From Henriciella sp. (lineage in GTDB: Bacteria > Pseudomonadota > Alphaproteobacteria > Caulobacterales > Hyphomonadaceae): a DNA stretch of 64,000 bases. The stretch spans positions 248,001 to 312,000 of the forward strand of contig JASJAO010000002.1 in NCBI GenBank assembly GCA_030066975.1, in the 5' to 3' direction. A program made the position numbers and the translations under genes. Below, one piece after another: positions 7,399 to 15,501 of this stretch (position 1 is its first letter; each line of letters opens with the position of its first letter). The notes beneath the pieces were generated by a model that did no database searches, was not told the DNA's origin, and saw nothing but the letters and a program-made list of their open reading frames with translations.

Positions 7399-8241
7399 AT
7401 GGCTCAACACGTCGCCGAGTGTTTCTTGCAGGTATCCAGCATCTTTAAGCTCTCGCTCCTTGCGCTCGTGGCATCCAGTCTACCACTGCACGCGCAGGCC
7501 CTAGACGGTCTTCCGGAAACAGGCTCTGAAGAGGCTCACCCACCGATCACGGGGACAATGGATGTTGTGGGGATGGAACTGGTCGAAGATCGCGGAGATG
7601 AGGCGCGGTTCACCTTAACGCTTGTAAACACTACGAATGCCGACTTTTCCGGTCTTGTGGTTTCGGTTTACCCAAATCTGACATCGGGTCTGGAGGTCCG
7701 TGATGCCGTTTTGGATATTGGCGCGGTGAGATCCGGTGAAACCGTTACGCCGAGCCCGACATTCACCGTGCTTGACGCGACAGCTGGCTCGACAGGACTC
7801 ACGGATCTACACTTTGCGGTCGACGATCGAACACACGTTGACGGGCTAGACCTCGACAAGAATGGACTTCGAGATGACGTGGAAGTGCTCATCGAAGCGA
7901 TTGTGCCCGATGAAAATAATGCGGTTGAGCTCGCGGATAAGTATGCCCGAAGCGCGGTCAGGTTTTACCGACAAGACACACCGGAAACGGCGAACGAAGC
8001 CTTTGATGATGTCGAGAACCTTTTGCTTTGCTTGTTGGAAACCGAACTCACGACCGATGTGAGCATGGACGACATAACGACACGTATCTTAATGGAAATC
8101 AGTAATACAGATGAACGATTGGCAGCCCGGTTGAAGGCGTTGGATTTGGCCTATTCCGTTCGGCAAACACGGGCTTTCCCGTCGGATGAGCAGATCGCCC
8201 GGTTCTGCAGCGAAGCACTAATCCCCGATAACGCCAAGTGA
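7399..8241 (+). CDS. Secreted protein with a calcium-binding-loop motif, function unknown
   Basis: 280 residues. A long signal peptide is visible (hydrophobic core about residues 18-30, likely cleavage after HAQA near residue 34). Residues about 50-140 are beta-rich with repeated Thr/Val strands, resembling the immunoglobulin-like domains of exported bacterial proteins. Residues 151-162 (DLDKNGLRDDVE) form a DxDxNGxxDDxE loop like the calcium-binding loops of thrombospondin type-3 or EF-hand-like repeats. The last 110 residues are helical and hold a few Cys. The ribosome-binding site is strong (AGGAAGGAGG). It sits between the two copies of a duplicated gene tail. No enzymatic function recognised; probably periplasmic or cell surface. 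Confidence 0.7.
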   Translation: MAQHVAECFLQVSSIFKLSLLALVASSLPLHAQALDGLPETGSEEAHPPITGTMDVVGMELVEDRGDEARFTLTLVNTTNADFSGLVVSVYPNLTSGLEVRDAVLDIGAVRSGETVTPSPTFTVLDATAGSTGLTDLHFAVDDRTHVDGLDLDKNGLRDDVEVLIEAIVPDENNAVELADKYARSAVRFYRQDTPETANEAFDDVENLLLCLLETELTTDVSMDDITTRILMEISNTDERLAARLKALDLAYSVRQTRAFPSDEQIARFCSEALIPDNAK

Positions 8242-8292
8242 ATACGGCATTAGCTGGAAGTGCTCTCTATTGAAGAGATTGGCGCAATGGAG

Positions 8293-8343
8293 ACTGCGTT
8301 TGCCCCCTCCGCCCTGCGGGCACCTTCCCCATGAATGGGGAGG
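8293..8343. repeat. REP-like palindromic element
   Basis: A Pro/Gly-type intergenic sequence (CCCCCTCCGCCCTGCGGGCA then CCTTCCCCATGAATGGGGAGG) with two nested hairpins: CCGCCCTGCGGG and CCTTCCCCAT/ATGGGGAGG. Elements of this appearance recur between genes in many alphaproteobacterial genomes. It could also stop transcription coming from the gene at 7399-8241. Confidence 0.5.
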
Positions 8344-8360
8344 AAAGAGCCCGGCCTGCC

Positions 8361-8633
8361 TCACACCGCCTCCACTTCTTTCGGGGTGGAGGCTTTGCGG
8401 GGTTTGGCTTCCTGACGGGGTTTGGGGAGGAGGCGGAAGCGGGATTGGCACCAGGCGAAGCCGACGCCGACATCGAGCAGGGCGTCGGAGCGTCCGCACG
8501 GGCACATGAACTCAAGGACCGCCCAGACGCGATAGGTCTCGCCTTTGACCAGGGGCACGGGCTCCCCGGTCACATGATTGGGCGCGGCGTTGACACACAG
8601 CACCAGATCACCAGAACCGACATCGTAACTCAT
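8361..8633 (-). CDS. Small conserved hypothetical protein with SH3-like N-terminus
   Basis: 90 residues. The N-terminal half (GDLVLCVNAAP, then EPVPLVKGETYRVWAV) resembles short beta-barrel proteins with a VCV and a GxxYxV strand that are common as small ORFs in alphaproteobacterial genomes and phages. Cysteines at 13, 44, 46 and 62, with the MCPCG pair, suggest a possible metal site. The C-terminus is basic (LLPKPRQEAKPRK). A decayed copy of its 3' part lies at 7167-7282. Function unknown. Confidence 0.65.
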   Translation of the reverse strand: MSYDVGSGDLVLCVNAAPNHVTGEPVPLVKGETYRVWAVLEFMCPCGRSDALLDVGVGFAWCQSRFRLLPKPRQEAKPRKASTPKEVEAV

Positions 8634-8696
8634 CAGGGCGGCCTCTTAGCACAGAAGCGGCGCGCCGCCCATCTCGGCCTTGGTGGGGCGGTGAGG

Positions 8697-9137
8697 TCAG
8701 GCCGTGCGGGAACTTGCGTACCAGACCCAGAAACTGATCAGGATGGCCGAGCCGGAGACAATCGTCATCAGCGTGCCGGGGATGAAATGGACATAGCCCG
8801 GCAGGTCGACAAAGACGAGATAGCCGAGATCGAGCAGACCGCCGACCATGCCGGTCACCCAGATCGCGGTTGTGTTTCCGCGCCAGATGAAGACCGCGCC
8901 AATGACGGTCACCAGGCCGCCCCAGAGCAGGTTCCAGCCATGCTGATCGAGAATGCCACCAACCGCTGCGTGATAGTCGGCCTGTAGCTCTTCTGGCGGA
9001 ACGGCGTCGGCAATGGCCTGGAAGCCGCCGGACGCATCGGCGGGGATGACAATGATGCCAGCCAGCATGTGGACCAGCCCCCAGATGATCCAGAGGATCG
9101 CCGCGACTTTGAGTAAATGAAGGTGCGTATTTGACAT
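8697..9137 (-). CDS. Four-helix integral membrane protein, divergent from marR
   Basis: 146 residues with four predicted membrane helices: about 9-30 (VAAILWIIWGLVHMLAGIIV), 66-86, 88-110 and 115-138. The start has a good AGGAG site. I do not recognise a named family; similar small four-helix proteins are annotated as DoxX-like or simply membrane proteins. It is transcribed away from a MarR-family gene across a 100-base region that holds a perfect palindrome, so it is probably the regulator's target. Nothing in it indicates the substrate or stress involved. Confidence 0.75.
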   Translation of the reverse strand: MSNTHLHLLKVAAILWIIWGLVHMLAGIIVIPADASGGFQAIADAVPPEELQADYHAAVGGILDQHGWNLLWGGLVTVIGAVFIWRGNTTAIWVTGMVGGLLDLGYLVFVDLPGYVHFIPGTLMTIVSGSAILISFWVWYASSRTA

Positions 9138-9207
9138 GGAACAGCTCCTCGTTGGACAAGTTCAGCCTCCACGCCCCGGAGGTGACGGGAGAACTGGACA
9201 GGATATA

Positions 9208-9222
9208 GTTGACTGAGTCAAC
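9208..9222. promoter_or_regulatory. Operator-like palindrome between membrane-protein gene and marR
   Basis: GTTGACT-G-AGTCAAC is a perfect 7-bp inverted repeat with one central base, the size and symmetry typical of MarR-family operators. It lies 16 bases before the marR GTG and 70 bases before the divergent ATG, so one bound dimer could control both directions. Confidence 0.7.
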
Positions 9223-9237
9223 CAAAGGATTGGACCC

Positions 9238-9675
9238 GTGGATCACGAAGCGACCCTCGCGCTGCAACTCGACCGCCTGATGCGGCGGTTTCAGGCTGAG
9301 CTGCATCCGCGCGCGGTAGAGATCGATGCGGCCAAGGTCGGCCCGATCGGGGGCATGATGCTGATCGCGATCGGGGAGCGCGGGGCGATCTCGTCACAGG
9401 CGCTGGCGGCGGCGCTGGGCCGGGACAAGTCGCAGATCTCGCGCGTGGTGAGTCTGTTGATCCAGAAACAGTTGGTAGAGAAACGCGCCCATGCCGAGGA
9501 CGGGCGGGTGTCGGACCTGGTGCTGACAGAGCGCGGCGAGCTGCAAGTGGCCGGATTTAACGGCGCGCTGAAGGAAGCCACGCGCCAGACGCTGAGCGCG
9601 CTTAGCCGCGATGAGATGGAGCAGTTCTCAGCGATGCTGTCCAAAGTGCTGCAAGAAGCGCCGGACCCGCCTTAG
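9238..9675 (+). CDS. MarR-family transcriptional regulator
   Basis: 145 residues starting at GTG 9238 with AAAGGA 8 bases upstream. The winged helix-turn-helix is at about residues 30-100: the recognition part SQALAAALGRDKSQISRVVSLL is followed by the wing with the family's conserved DGR (AEDGRVSDLVLTERG). The flanking helices make the dimer interface. Expected to repress itself and the divergent membrane-protein gene through the palindrome between them. The effector is unknown. Confidence 0.9.
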   Translation: MDHEATLALQLDRLMRRFQAELHPRAVEIDAAKVGPIGGMMLIAIGERGAISSQALAAALGRDKSQISRVVSLLIQKQLVEKRAHAEDGRVSDLVLTERGELQVAGFNGALKEATRQTLSALSRDEMEQFSAMLSKVLQEAPDPP

Positions 9676-9697
9676 GTGTGCTGGTGGCGAGGCTAAG

Positions 9698-9714
9698 TGA
9701 AAAACCGGTTTTCA
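9698..9714. promoter_or_regulatory. Near-palindrome upstream of the COG0523 gene
   Basis: TGAAAAACCGGTTTTCA contains the perfect 12-bp palindrome AAAACCGGTTTT. It lies 87 bases before the metallochaperone gene and 23 bases after the marR stop. It could be a regulator site for the downstream gene; it does not match a Zur box that I know, and no promoter was assigned. Confidence 0.35.
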
Positions 9715-9800
9715 GTATTGTGAAGCTATAACATTGCAGTTAAAGGATAAGGCTCTTCGCTTGATCCTGCGATCTTTCTAAACCACGAGTTTTTGCCACG

Positions 9801-11027
9801 ATGACTGAACACATTGCTGATGAAAGCAACCGCCTGCCGGTTACGGTGCTGTCCGGGTTTCTGGGCGCGGGAAAGACCACGCTGCTCAACCGGGTGCTGA
9901 ACAATCGCGAGGGGCGCCGGGTCGCGGTGATCGTGAACGATATGTCTGAGGTCAATATCGATGCTGATCTGGTGCGCGCGGGCGCAGAGCTGAGCCGCAC
10001 CGATGAGACGCTGGTGGAGATGTCGAATGGCTGTATCTGCTGCACGCTGCGAGATGATCTGCTCGAGGAAGTGCGCCGGCTCGCCGAGGAAGACCGGTTT
10101 GACTATCTGCTGATTGAATCGACCGGCGTGTCGGAACCGCTGCCGGTGGCGGCGACCTTTGATTTTCGCGACGAGCATGGCGTCAGCCTGTCAGATGTCG
10201 CGCGCATCGATACGATGGTGACGGTCGTGGATGCGGTGAATCTGCTGAAAGACTATTCCAGCCACGATTTCCTGAAAGATCGCGGTGAGGTGATGGGCGA
10301 GGAGGACAATCGCACGCTGGTCCACTTGCTGACCGATCAGATCGAGTTTGCCGACGTGGTGGTGCTGAACAAGGTTGATGATGCGAGCGCTGACCAGGTT
10401 GATGCCGCGCGCAAGATTATCCGCAGTCTGAACGCCGACGCGCAGATTATCGAAGCCAATTATTCAGATGTGCCGACGTCGAAGATCTTCGATACCGGCC
10501 TGTTTGATTTCGAAAAGGCTGAGAGCCATCCGATGTGGGCGAAGGAACTTTACGGTTTTGCCGATCATGTTCCCGAAACCGAGGAATATGGCGTAGCGTC
10601 TTATGTCTATCGCGCCCGCCGCCCGTTTGATCCACAAGCGATCCATGATCTGCTGAACGGGCCGTTGCCGGGGGTGATCCGCGCCAAAGGGCATTTCTGG
10701 ACTTCGACCCGGCCGCAATGGCTGGCCGAATTCTCGCTCGCTGGCGCGCTCTCCAGCATTGCGCCACTTGGCACCTGGTGGGCCTCTGTCCCACAGGACA
10801 ATTGGCCCGAAAGTATCGCCTTGCGCGACTATCTACAAGCTCATTGGCAGGAACCGTGGGGGGACCGCCGCCAAGAGATCGTCTTCATCGGCGCAGGCAT
10901 TGACTGGCCTGACCTGCAAGCCCGCCTTGATGCGGCGCTGATACCGGAAGACGCCGCGGCCTCAGTTGAGGCCTTGCCGGAAACCGACGATCCGTTCCCG
11001 ACCTGGACGAGGATTGAGGCCGCCTGA
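9801..11027 (+). CDS. COG0523 (CobW/YjiA/YciC-type) GTP-dependent metallochaperone
   Basis: 408 residues. G3E-family GTPase: Walker [11 protein letters not shown] at 18-27, the metal-binding GCICC motif with Cys 78, 80 and 81, the Glu-Ser-Thr-Gly switch ([10 protein letters not shown]) and the NKVD guanine-specificity motif (VVLNKVDD). The C-terminal CobW_C domain is present from about residue 250. These proteins deliver zinc, cobalt or other metals using GTP. The length and the C-terminal half resemble the YciC/ZigA-like zinc branch more than cobalamin CobW, and no cobalamin gene is near; zinc is therefore the more likely metal, by inference only. Confidence 0.88.
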   Translation: MTEHIADESNRLPVTVLSGFLGAGKTTLLNRVLNNREGRRVAVIVNDMSEVNIDADLVRAGAELSRTDETLVEMSNGCICCTLRDDLLEEVRRLAEEDRFDYLLIESTGVSEPLPVAATFDFRDEHGVSLSDVARIDTMVTVVDAVNLLKDYSSHDFLKDRGEVMGEEDNRTLVHLLTDQIEFADVVVLNKVDDASADQVDAARKIIRSLNADAQIIEANYSDVPTSKIFDTGLFDFEKAESHPMWAKELYGFADHVPETEEYGVASYVYRARRPFDPQAIHDLLNGPLPGVIRAKGHFWTSTRPQWLAEFSLAGALSSIAPLGTWWASVPQDNWPESIALRDYLQAHWQEPWGDRRQEIVFIGAGIDWPDLQARLDAALIPEDAAASVEALPETDDPFPTWTRIEAA

Positions 11028-11149
11028 GTGATTAATCGCACGGTGGCCACCGAAGGCCTGAAACCGTCGCACCAGGCCCTCGGCCTGAAGCAAGCGGACC
11101 CGGACCTGATATACAGTCCTTTGTTCGCGCGACGCGATTGGAGGACAAG

Positions 11150-11554
11150 ATGACCGCCAAAGGGCAATGCCTGTGTGGCAAAGTAAAGTATCAGGTGACC
11201 GGCAGTCTGGGCGAGGTGCGCTATTGCCACTGCCTGCGATGCCGACAAGCTACGGGAACCGCGTTTTCGACCAATGCCCGCATCCCGGAGGATCAGTTTG
11301 AACTGCTAGAGGGGGCTGACGCCCTGACCTCCTATGAAATGGGCCCCGGCATTCATCGCTATTTCTGCGCGACCTGCGGCGCGCCGGCCTTTGTCAAACT
11401 GGACCGTGATCCGGGCTTCATTCGCCCGCGCATCGGCGCGCTGACCGGGCCGGTGGACGTCACGCTGGCCGCCCATGTCTGGGTCGGCTCAAAAGCCGAT
11501 TGGCATGAGATTGCCGATGACTTGCCGCAATATGAGGAAGCCAAGCCACGCTAG
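11150..11554 (+). CDS. GFA (glutathione-dependent formaldehyde-activating enzyme-like) family protein
   Basis: 134 residues. The GFA fold's zinc ligands are visible: C7-x-C9, C26-x-C28-x2-C31 (RYCHCLRCRQATG), and the later CxxC in YFCATCGAPAF. The ATG at 11150 has GGAGG 6 bases upstream; a TTG at 11138 is in frame but inside the site. The wider family includes many CENP-V/GFA proteins of unproven substrate, so formaldehyde-glutathione chemistry should not be assumed. The gene stands alone between the metallochaperone and the convergent rlmN. Confidence 0.88.
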   Translation: MTAKGQCLCGKVKYQVTGSLGEVRYCHCLRCRQATGTAFSTNARIPEDQFELLEGADALTSYEMGPGIHRYFCATCGAPAFVKLDRDPGFIRPRIGALTGPVDVTLAAHVWVGSKADWHEIADDLPQYEEAKPR

Positions 11555-11582
11555 CGGTTGGGCGGTCCGAAGCTGCCCTGCC

Positions 11583-12737
11583 CTACCCGGCAGCGAGCTG
11601 TTCGCGGCGTTTCTCGGCGGCCGATTTCTTCACCGATTCTGAGCGCAGCTGACCGCAAGCGGCAAAGATGTCCCGGCCTCTTGGCGTGCGAATAGGGCTG
11701 GAATAACCGGCTCGATTGACCACTTCCGCGAAAGCTTCAATCACCTCCCAATCGGAGCATTCATAGGGCGAACCGGGCCAGGGATTGAATGGGATAAGGT
11801 TGATCTTGGCCGGAATGCCGCGCAGCAATTTGACCAGATCCCGCGCCTCCGCCAGGCTGTCATTCACGCCTTTCAGCATGACATATTCGAACGTGACGCG
11901 TTTCGAATTGTTGAGCTCCGGATAGGCACGGATCGCCTCGAACAGGGTCTGCAAATCGTATTTGCGATTGATCGGGACAATCTCATCGCGCAGATCATCG
12001 CGCACCGCGTGCAGCGAGATGGCCAGCATTGCGCCGGTGCGGGCGCCAAGCTCCGGGATTTTTGGCGCAACACCGGCGGTGGAGACCGTGATCCGGCGGC
12101 GACCGATGGCGAGGCCTTCGCCGTCACTCAACGTGTCGATGGCCTCGGCCACATTGTCGAGATTGTAGAGTGGCTCACCCATGCCCATAAAGACGATATT
12201 GGTGAGCTGGCGGCCTTCAACACTGGCCGGCCATTCGCCGAGCGCGTCGCGCGCAATCAGGACCTGAGCGGCGATTTCCTGCGCCGTCAGGTTGCGCACC
12301 AATTTCTGCGTGCCGGTGTGGCAGAAGGTGCAGTTGAGCGTACAGCCAACCTGGCTGGAGACACACAGCGCGCCGGTCTTGTTGGAAACCGCCGGGATAA
12401 ACACGCTCTCGCCCTCGACACCGGGTTGAAACCGGACGAGCCATTTCTGGGTGCCATCAACCGAGACTTTGTGCTCGGCAATCTCCGGGCGGCTCAACGT
12501 ATGGGCGTCTGAGAGCTGCGCGCGGAGGTCTTTTGAAAGGTCCGTCATCGCGTTGAAATCGGTTGCGCCGAAATGGTGCAGCCAGCGGCGGAGCTGTTTG
12601 GCCCGCATACCGGCTTTTTTAGGCTCAACGCCGAGCGTCTCCATCTGCGTCTTGAGCGCAGGCAGCGACAGACCCGCGAGCGAGCTGGGCACTGCAGGCA
12701 GGTCTGGCTTTCGGGTAAGATCGAGCGCAGTTTTCAT
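11583..12737 (-). CDS. rlmN: Dual-specificity 23S rRNA/tRNA adenine-C2 methyltransferase RlmN
   Basis: 384 residues. Radical-SAM enzyme that methylates C2 of A2503 in 23S rRNA and A37 in some tRNAs. The [4Fe-4S] motif is CTLNCTFC (CxxxCxxC) in the context [16 protein letters not shown]; the Gly-Glu-Pro-Leu turn MGMGEPLYN follows, and a conserved C-terminal cysteine (FAACGQLR) supplies the methyl-carrying thiol. The N-terminal accessory domain with the [14 protein letters not shown] segment is also typical. An Ala/Lys/Glu-rich tail of about 20 residues ends the protein. Stands as a single gene. Confidence 0.95.
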   Translation of the reverse strand: MKTALDLTRKPDLPAVPSSLAGLSLPALKTQMETLGVEPKKAGMRAKQLRRWLHHFGATDFNAMTDLSKDLRAQLSDAHTLSRPEIAEHKVSVDGTQKWLVRFQPGVEGESVFIPAVSNKTGALCVSSQVGCTLNCTFCHTGTQKLVRNLTAQEIAAQVLIARDALGEWPASVEGRQLTNIVFMGMGEPLYNLDNVAEAIDTLSDGEGLAIGRRRITVSTAGVAPKIPELGARTGAMLAISLHAVRDDLRDEIVPINRKYDLQTLFEAIRAYPELNNSKRVTFEYVMLKGVNDSLAEARDLVKLLRGIPAKINLIPFNPWPGSPYECSDWEVIEAFAEVVNRAGYSSPIRTPRGRDIFAACGQLRSESVKKSAAEKRREQLAAG

Positions 12738-12814
12738 CCGGCGCGCTTTAGCATAGGCGCTCGGTTATGGCGACCGGCTTCGGCGGTTGGCGCAAGCGGG
12801 GGCCACGACCGCCC

Positions 12815-13651
12815 TCAGGCAGCGGCGACTTTGTTCTTGTCCGAAACGCGCTCCAGGGCGCCGCGATAGGTGCGTGAGGCGACAAGACCGTCGCCGAGGC
12901 TAAGCTTTTCGCCGGGGGCGGTGAAGATGAGGCCGCCCGGCAGAAGCTGGCGCGCCAGGTTGTCGGCCGCCTGTTTCTGCATCGGCTCGGCCATCGCAGA
13001 GAGCACATTGCGGCAGATAATCACGTCGAATAGGCCGAGCGCATCGGCGGGCTCGAGCAGGTTATGGACTTTAAACGTCGCCTGCTGGCGCAGCGCCTCT
13101 TTGACTTGCCAGTCGCCGGTATCATTGCGGTCGAGCCCGAGCATCAGGCGGTGAACCGACAGGCCTTTCTGAACGTCGAAATGGCCATAGCTGCCAACGG
13201 TCGCGGTCTCGATACAGTCGGCGGAAATGTCTGTGCCGATAATTTCCAGATCGGCCTTGGTGATGGCTGAGCCGACCTCTTCGCCGAGGCGCATGATCAG
13301 GGAATAGACTTCCTGGCCGGTGGAAACACCGGCGCACCAGATGCGCAAACGCCCGGTCTTGGACAGTTTCAAACGCTCTGGCAGGACATGGGTGACGATC
13401 CGGTCGAACAGGTCACGATCGCCGAAGAACCGGGTCAGCTTGCCAGTCAGGGCGGCGGCAACTTCGGCTTCGAAACGCGGATTGGGGCGAGATTTCAGGC
13501 AGTGGGCGAGATCATCCAGCGTGGCGAAGCTTTCGCGGCGGCTGATTGTCGCCAGACGCGCTTCCATCAGATAGCGCTTGTTCGGGTGGAAGGCCTGGCC
13601 GGACTGTTTCAGCGCAAGATCTGCGAGGGTTTCGAATGTTGTGTCCTGCAT
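12815..13651 (-). CDS. cheR: CheR-type protein-glutamate methyltransferase
   Basis: 278 residues from the ATG at 13651 (an upstream TTG at 13684 is in frame but poorly placed). The helical CheR N-domain covers about residues 1-75 and the SAM-binding domain the rest: RIWCAGVSTGQEVYSL (motif I), the IGTDIS acidic loop and the FDVIICRNVL segment are all present. CheR methylates glutamates of chemoreceptors. Here no receptor, CheA, CheW or CheB gene is adjacent; instead it precedes nothing and follows a single-domain response regulator and chpT on the same strand. The role may be in a signalling branch tied to the CckA-ChpT pathway rather than a full chemotaxis operon, which is inference from position. 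Confidence 0.88.
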   Translation of the reverse strand: MQDTTFETLADLALKQSGQAFHPNKRYLMEARLATISRRESFATLDDLAHCLKSRPNPRFEAEVAAALTGKLTRFFGDRDLFDRIVTHVLPERLKLSKTGRLRIWCAGVSTGQEVYSLIMRLGEEVGSAITKADLEIIGTDISADCIETATVGSYGHFDVQKGLSVHRLMLGLDRNDTGDWQVKEALRQQATFKVHNLLEPADALGLFDVIICRNVLSAMAEPMQKQAADNLARQLLPGGLIFTAPGEKLSLGDGLVASRTYRGALERVSDKNKVAAA

Positions 13652-13721
13652 ACCGTTTCGTACTTCTTCGCAGCTGGCGTCCAAAAGTTACCAAAAACGC
13701 CGACTGTGTTAATATTTTGCT

Positions 13722-14087
13722 TCAGACGAGGCCGACTTCTGCAAATTTGCTTTCGACGATTTCCGCGTCAAACGGCTTCATAATGTACTCGTTTGCGCCT
13801 GAACGCATGGCTTCACCGATATGTTCCGCGTCGTTTTCATTGGTGCAGAACACCACGACCGGGTTCTGTCCGCCATCTTCCCGGCGCAGGGCCCGGACGA
13901 AATCGAGGCCGTTCATCACTGGCATGTTCCAGTCGAGCAGGATGGCATCCGGCATCCGCTCGCGGCATTTGCGCAGGGCTTCCGAGCCGTCACCGGCTTC
14001 GGACACCTCAAAGGAGAGGTCCTTGATAATCCGCCCGGCAACGGTGCGCACAACGCGGGAATCGTCAACAATCAGGCAGTGTTTCAT
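13722..14087 (-). CDS. Single-domain response regulator (CheY-like)
   Basis: 121 residues, a lone receiver domain. The acidic pocket is D8-D9, the phosphoacceptor is D52 (ILLDWNMP), the switch Thr is T82 and the conserved Lys is K104 (YIMKPF). There is no output domain. It lies between chpT and cheR on the same strand, about 70-100 bases from each. In Caulobacter relatives small receivers of this kind take phosphate from ChpT or act on motility; which applies here cannot be told from sequence. Confidence 0.92.
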   Translation of the reverse strand: MKHCLIVDDSRVVRTVAGRIIKDLSFEVSEAGDGSEALRKCRERMPDAILLDWNMPVMNGLDFVRALRREDGGQNPVVVFCTNENDAEHIGEAMRSGANEYIMKPFDAEIVESKFAEVGLV

Positions 14088-14183
14088 GGTTCATTCCAGA
14101 GGCAGTTTCTATCCACGTATCGACTTGCGCGTATTCTTGTTAATATCTGGTTAGGGTCAGCTGACAATTTGAGCGCCGCGCGC

Positions 14184-14825
14184 CTATCCTTCGGCCCGCA
14201 GACCGCTGGCGGTAAATACGACTTCCTCTTCACCGGTCCTGACACTCAATGTCCCACCCAGTTCGTCGGTCACCATACGGGCAAAGAGCGGCTGAATGGT
14301 GCGGGCTGACCAGCCTTCTTCGGGCACCTCGCCCGCAATGGCCGCCTTGGTGAAGTCTGACAGTTTCGCCCGCGGGCCGCGGCCGCTGGCAACAACGCTG
14401 AGCGTGTCATCCTGATTGTGGACGTTGAGCGAGACGACGCCGCCGCGCGGAATGCTGGTGGTCGCCATGATCACCAGATTCATCAGTACGCGCGCATGTC
14501 CGCAGCTGAAATGGGGTGTATCAATATTCCACTCGACGCTTGGCTTGTGGCTTTTCATGAAGCCTTCAACGATCTGTTTAACCTCATGACGGTCGGCGGC
14601 AGTGTCGGAGAGACCCGCCGACCCGAACGCATAGCGCAGCAGCTGGATCCGTGCCGCAGCCGCTTCGGCGCCGTTGACAAGCAATTGTTCGGCCTGGGCC
14701 TTCATATCCGCATCGCCCGGATCATCCAGCAGCTCCAGGGCGGAGTTCACCGATGCGACAGGTGAGATCAGGTCATGGCAAATGCGGGAGGCAATATAAG
14801 CCGCGAGCTGTGAAGGTTCGATCAT
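14184..14825 (-). CDS. chpT: Histidine phosphotransferase ChpT
   Basis: 213 residues. The N-terminal dimerising helical hairpin carries the phosphorylated histidine H17 in SRICHDLISPVASVNSALEL, the signature of ChpT; the C-terminal half is a degenerate histidine-kinase-like ATPase fold that no longer binds ATP. In Caulobacter ChpT passes phosphate from the hybrid kinase CckA to the cell-cycle regulators CtrA and CpdR, and the system is found across alphaproteobacteria. Here the next genes on the strand are a CheY-like receiver and cheR. Cytoplasmic. Length and start match the family. Confidence 0.93.
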   Translation of the reverse strand: MIEPSQLAAYIASRICHDLISPVASVNSALELLDDPGDADMKAQAEQLLVNGAEAAAARIQLLRYAFGSAGLSDTAADRHEVKQIVEGFMKSHKPSVEWNIDTPHFSCGHARVLMNLVIMATTSIPRGGVVSLNVHNQDDTLSVVASGRGPRAKLSDFTKAAIAGEVPEEGWSARTIQPLFARMVTDELGGTLSVRTGEEEVVFTASGLRAEG

Positions 14826-14884
14826 GTTGAGCCCCTTTGGAGATACCGGGGAATCCTAACCGATTCGTCTGCAACGCGCGCGTT

Positions 14885-15121
14885 CTATTCGCCGTACTCA
14901 TCCGGCGGCGGCAGATCGTCATACCCCTCACGGGCGCTCTTGAAGGTGAGAAAGAACAGCCCGAAAGCGAGGCCGAAGCTGAGGGCGGCGCCAAGACCGT
15001 AAGCAATCCAGCCATGCAAGCTGAGATGCATGCCGAATGATGACATAAGCTGTCCCACACCGAACAAGACTGCGCCGAGCGCGAGCGCGCTGAACAGCGC
15101 CAGCATCAGATTTTGCGACAT
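14885..15121 (-). CDS. Small two-helix membrane protein
   Basis: 78 residues from the ATG at 15121 with AAGGCGG upstream. Two hydrophobic segments (about residues 3-25 and 34-58) are separated by a short loop, and the C-terminus is acidic (DDLPPPDEYGE). It begins 14 bases after the ydbL stop on the same strand, so it may be the last gene of the ydbH-ynbE-ydbL transcript. No family recognised; its conservation next to ydbL in relatives would be informative. Confidence 0.65.
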   Translation of the reverse strand: MSQNLMLALFSALALGAVLFGVGQLMSSFGMHLSLHGWIAYGLGAALSFGLAFGLFFLTFKSAREGYDDLPPPDEYGE

Positions 15122-15135
15122 GGCGAATCCGCCTT

Positions 15136-15489
15136 CTAGTTCATCTTCCAAACACCGTCTTCGCCCATCACATAGACCCCGCGCGGGGCTTTGGCGATTT
15201 GTTTTTCGCCGGTGATACGGGCCACTTGTTCAGTCGTGGTGCCGGTATCGCGTGCAAGCTGATCATAGAGGGCGCGGCGCCGATTATTGATATCGTTCAC
15301 CTTGCGCAGCAGAGCCGGGTCGACATTGCCACTGACAATGCCGAGATAACCATCGATCCGCTCACCGACAACGCCTTGTTGCTGGGCCGCCTCAATCTGT
15401 GGGTCGCCCGCCTGAGCTGGGCCCGCCAGGGTCGCCGCCAGTGCCACCATGGCGATCAGGACGAACAGTGTTCTTAGAAGAAAAGTCAT
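15136..15489 (-). CDS. ydbL: YdbL/DUF1318-family periplasmic protein
   Basis: 117 residues with a signal peptide (hydrophobic residues about 5-25, cleavage after AGPAQA). The mature part has the DUF1318 pattern: a QGVVGER turn, the IVSGNVDP segment, INNRRRALYDQLA and the GTTTEQVARITGEK helix. In E. coli YdbL works with YdbH and YnbE and appears to modulate their assembly. It starts 12 bases after ynbE and completes the set. Confidence 0.9.
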   Translation of the reverse strand: MTFLLRTLFVLIAMVALAATLAGPAQAGDPQIEAAQQQGVVGERIDGYLGIVSGNVDPALLRKVNDINNRRRALYDQLARDTGTTTEQVARITGEKQIAKAPRGVYVMGEDGVWKMN

Positions 15490-15501
15490 GTCGGAACTCC
15501 T

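Noticed and set aside
8608-9306. A 232-codon frame overlapping the four-helix membrane-protein gene
   Set aside because: Translation is Arg/His-rich and runs across the intergenic operator; the membrane protein in another frame has a proper start, site and helices.
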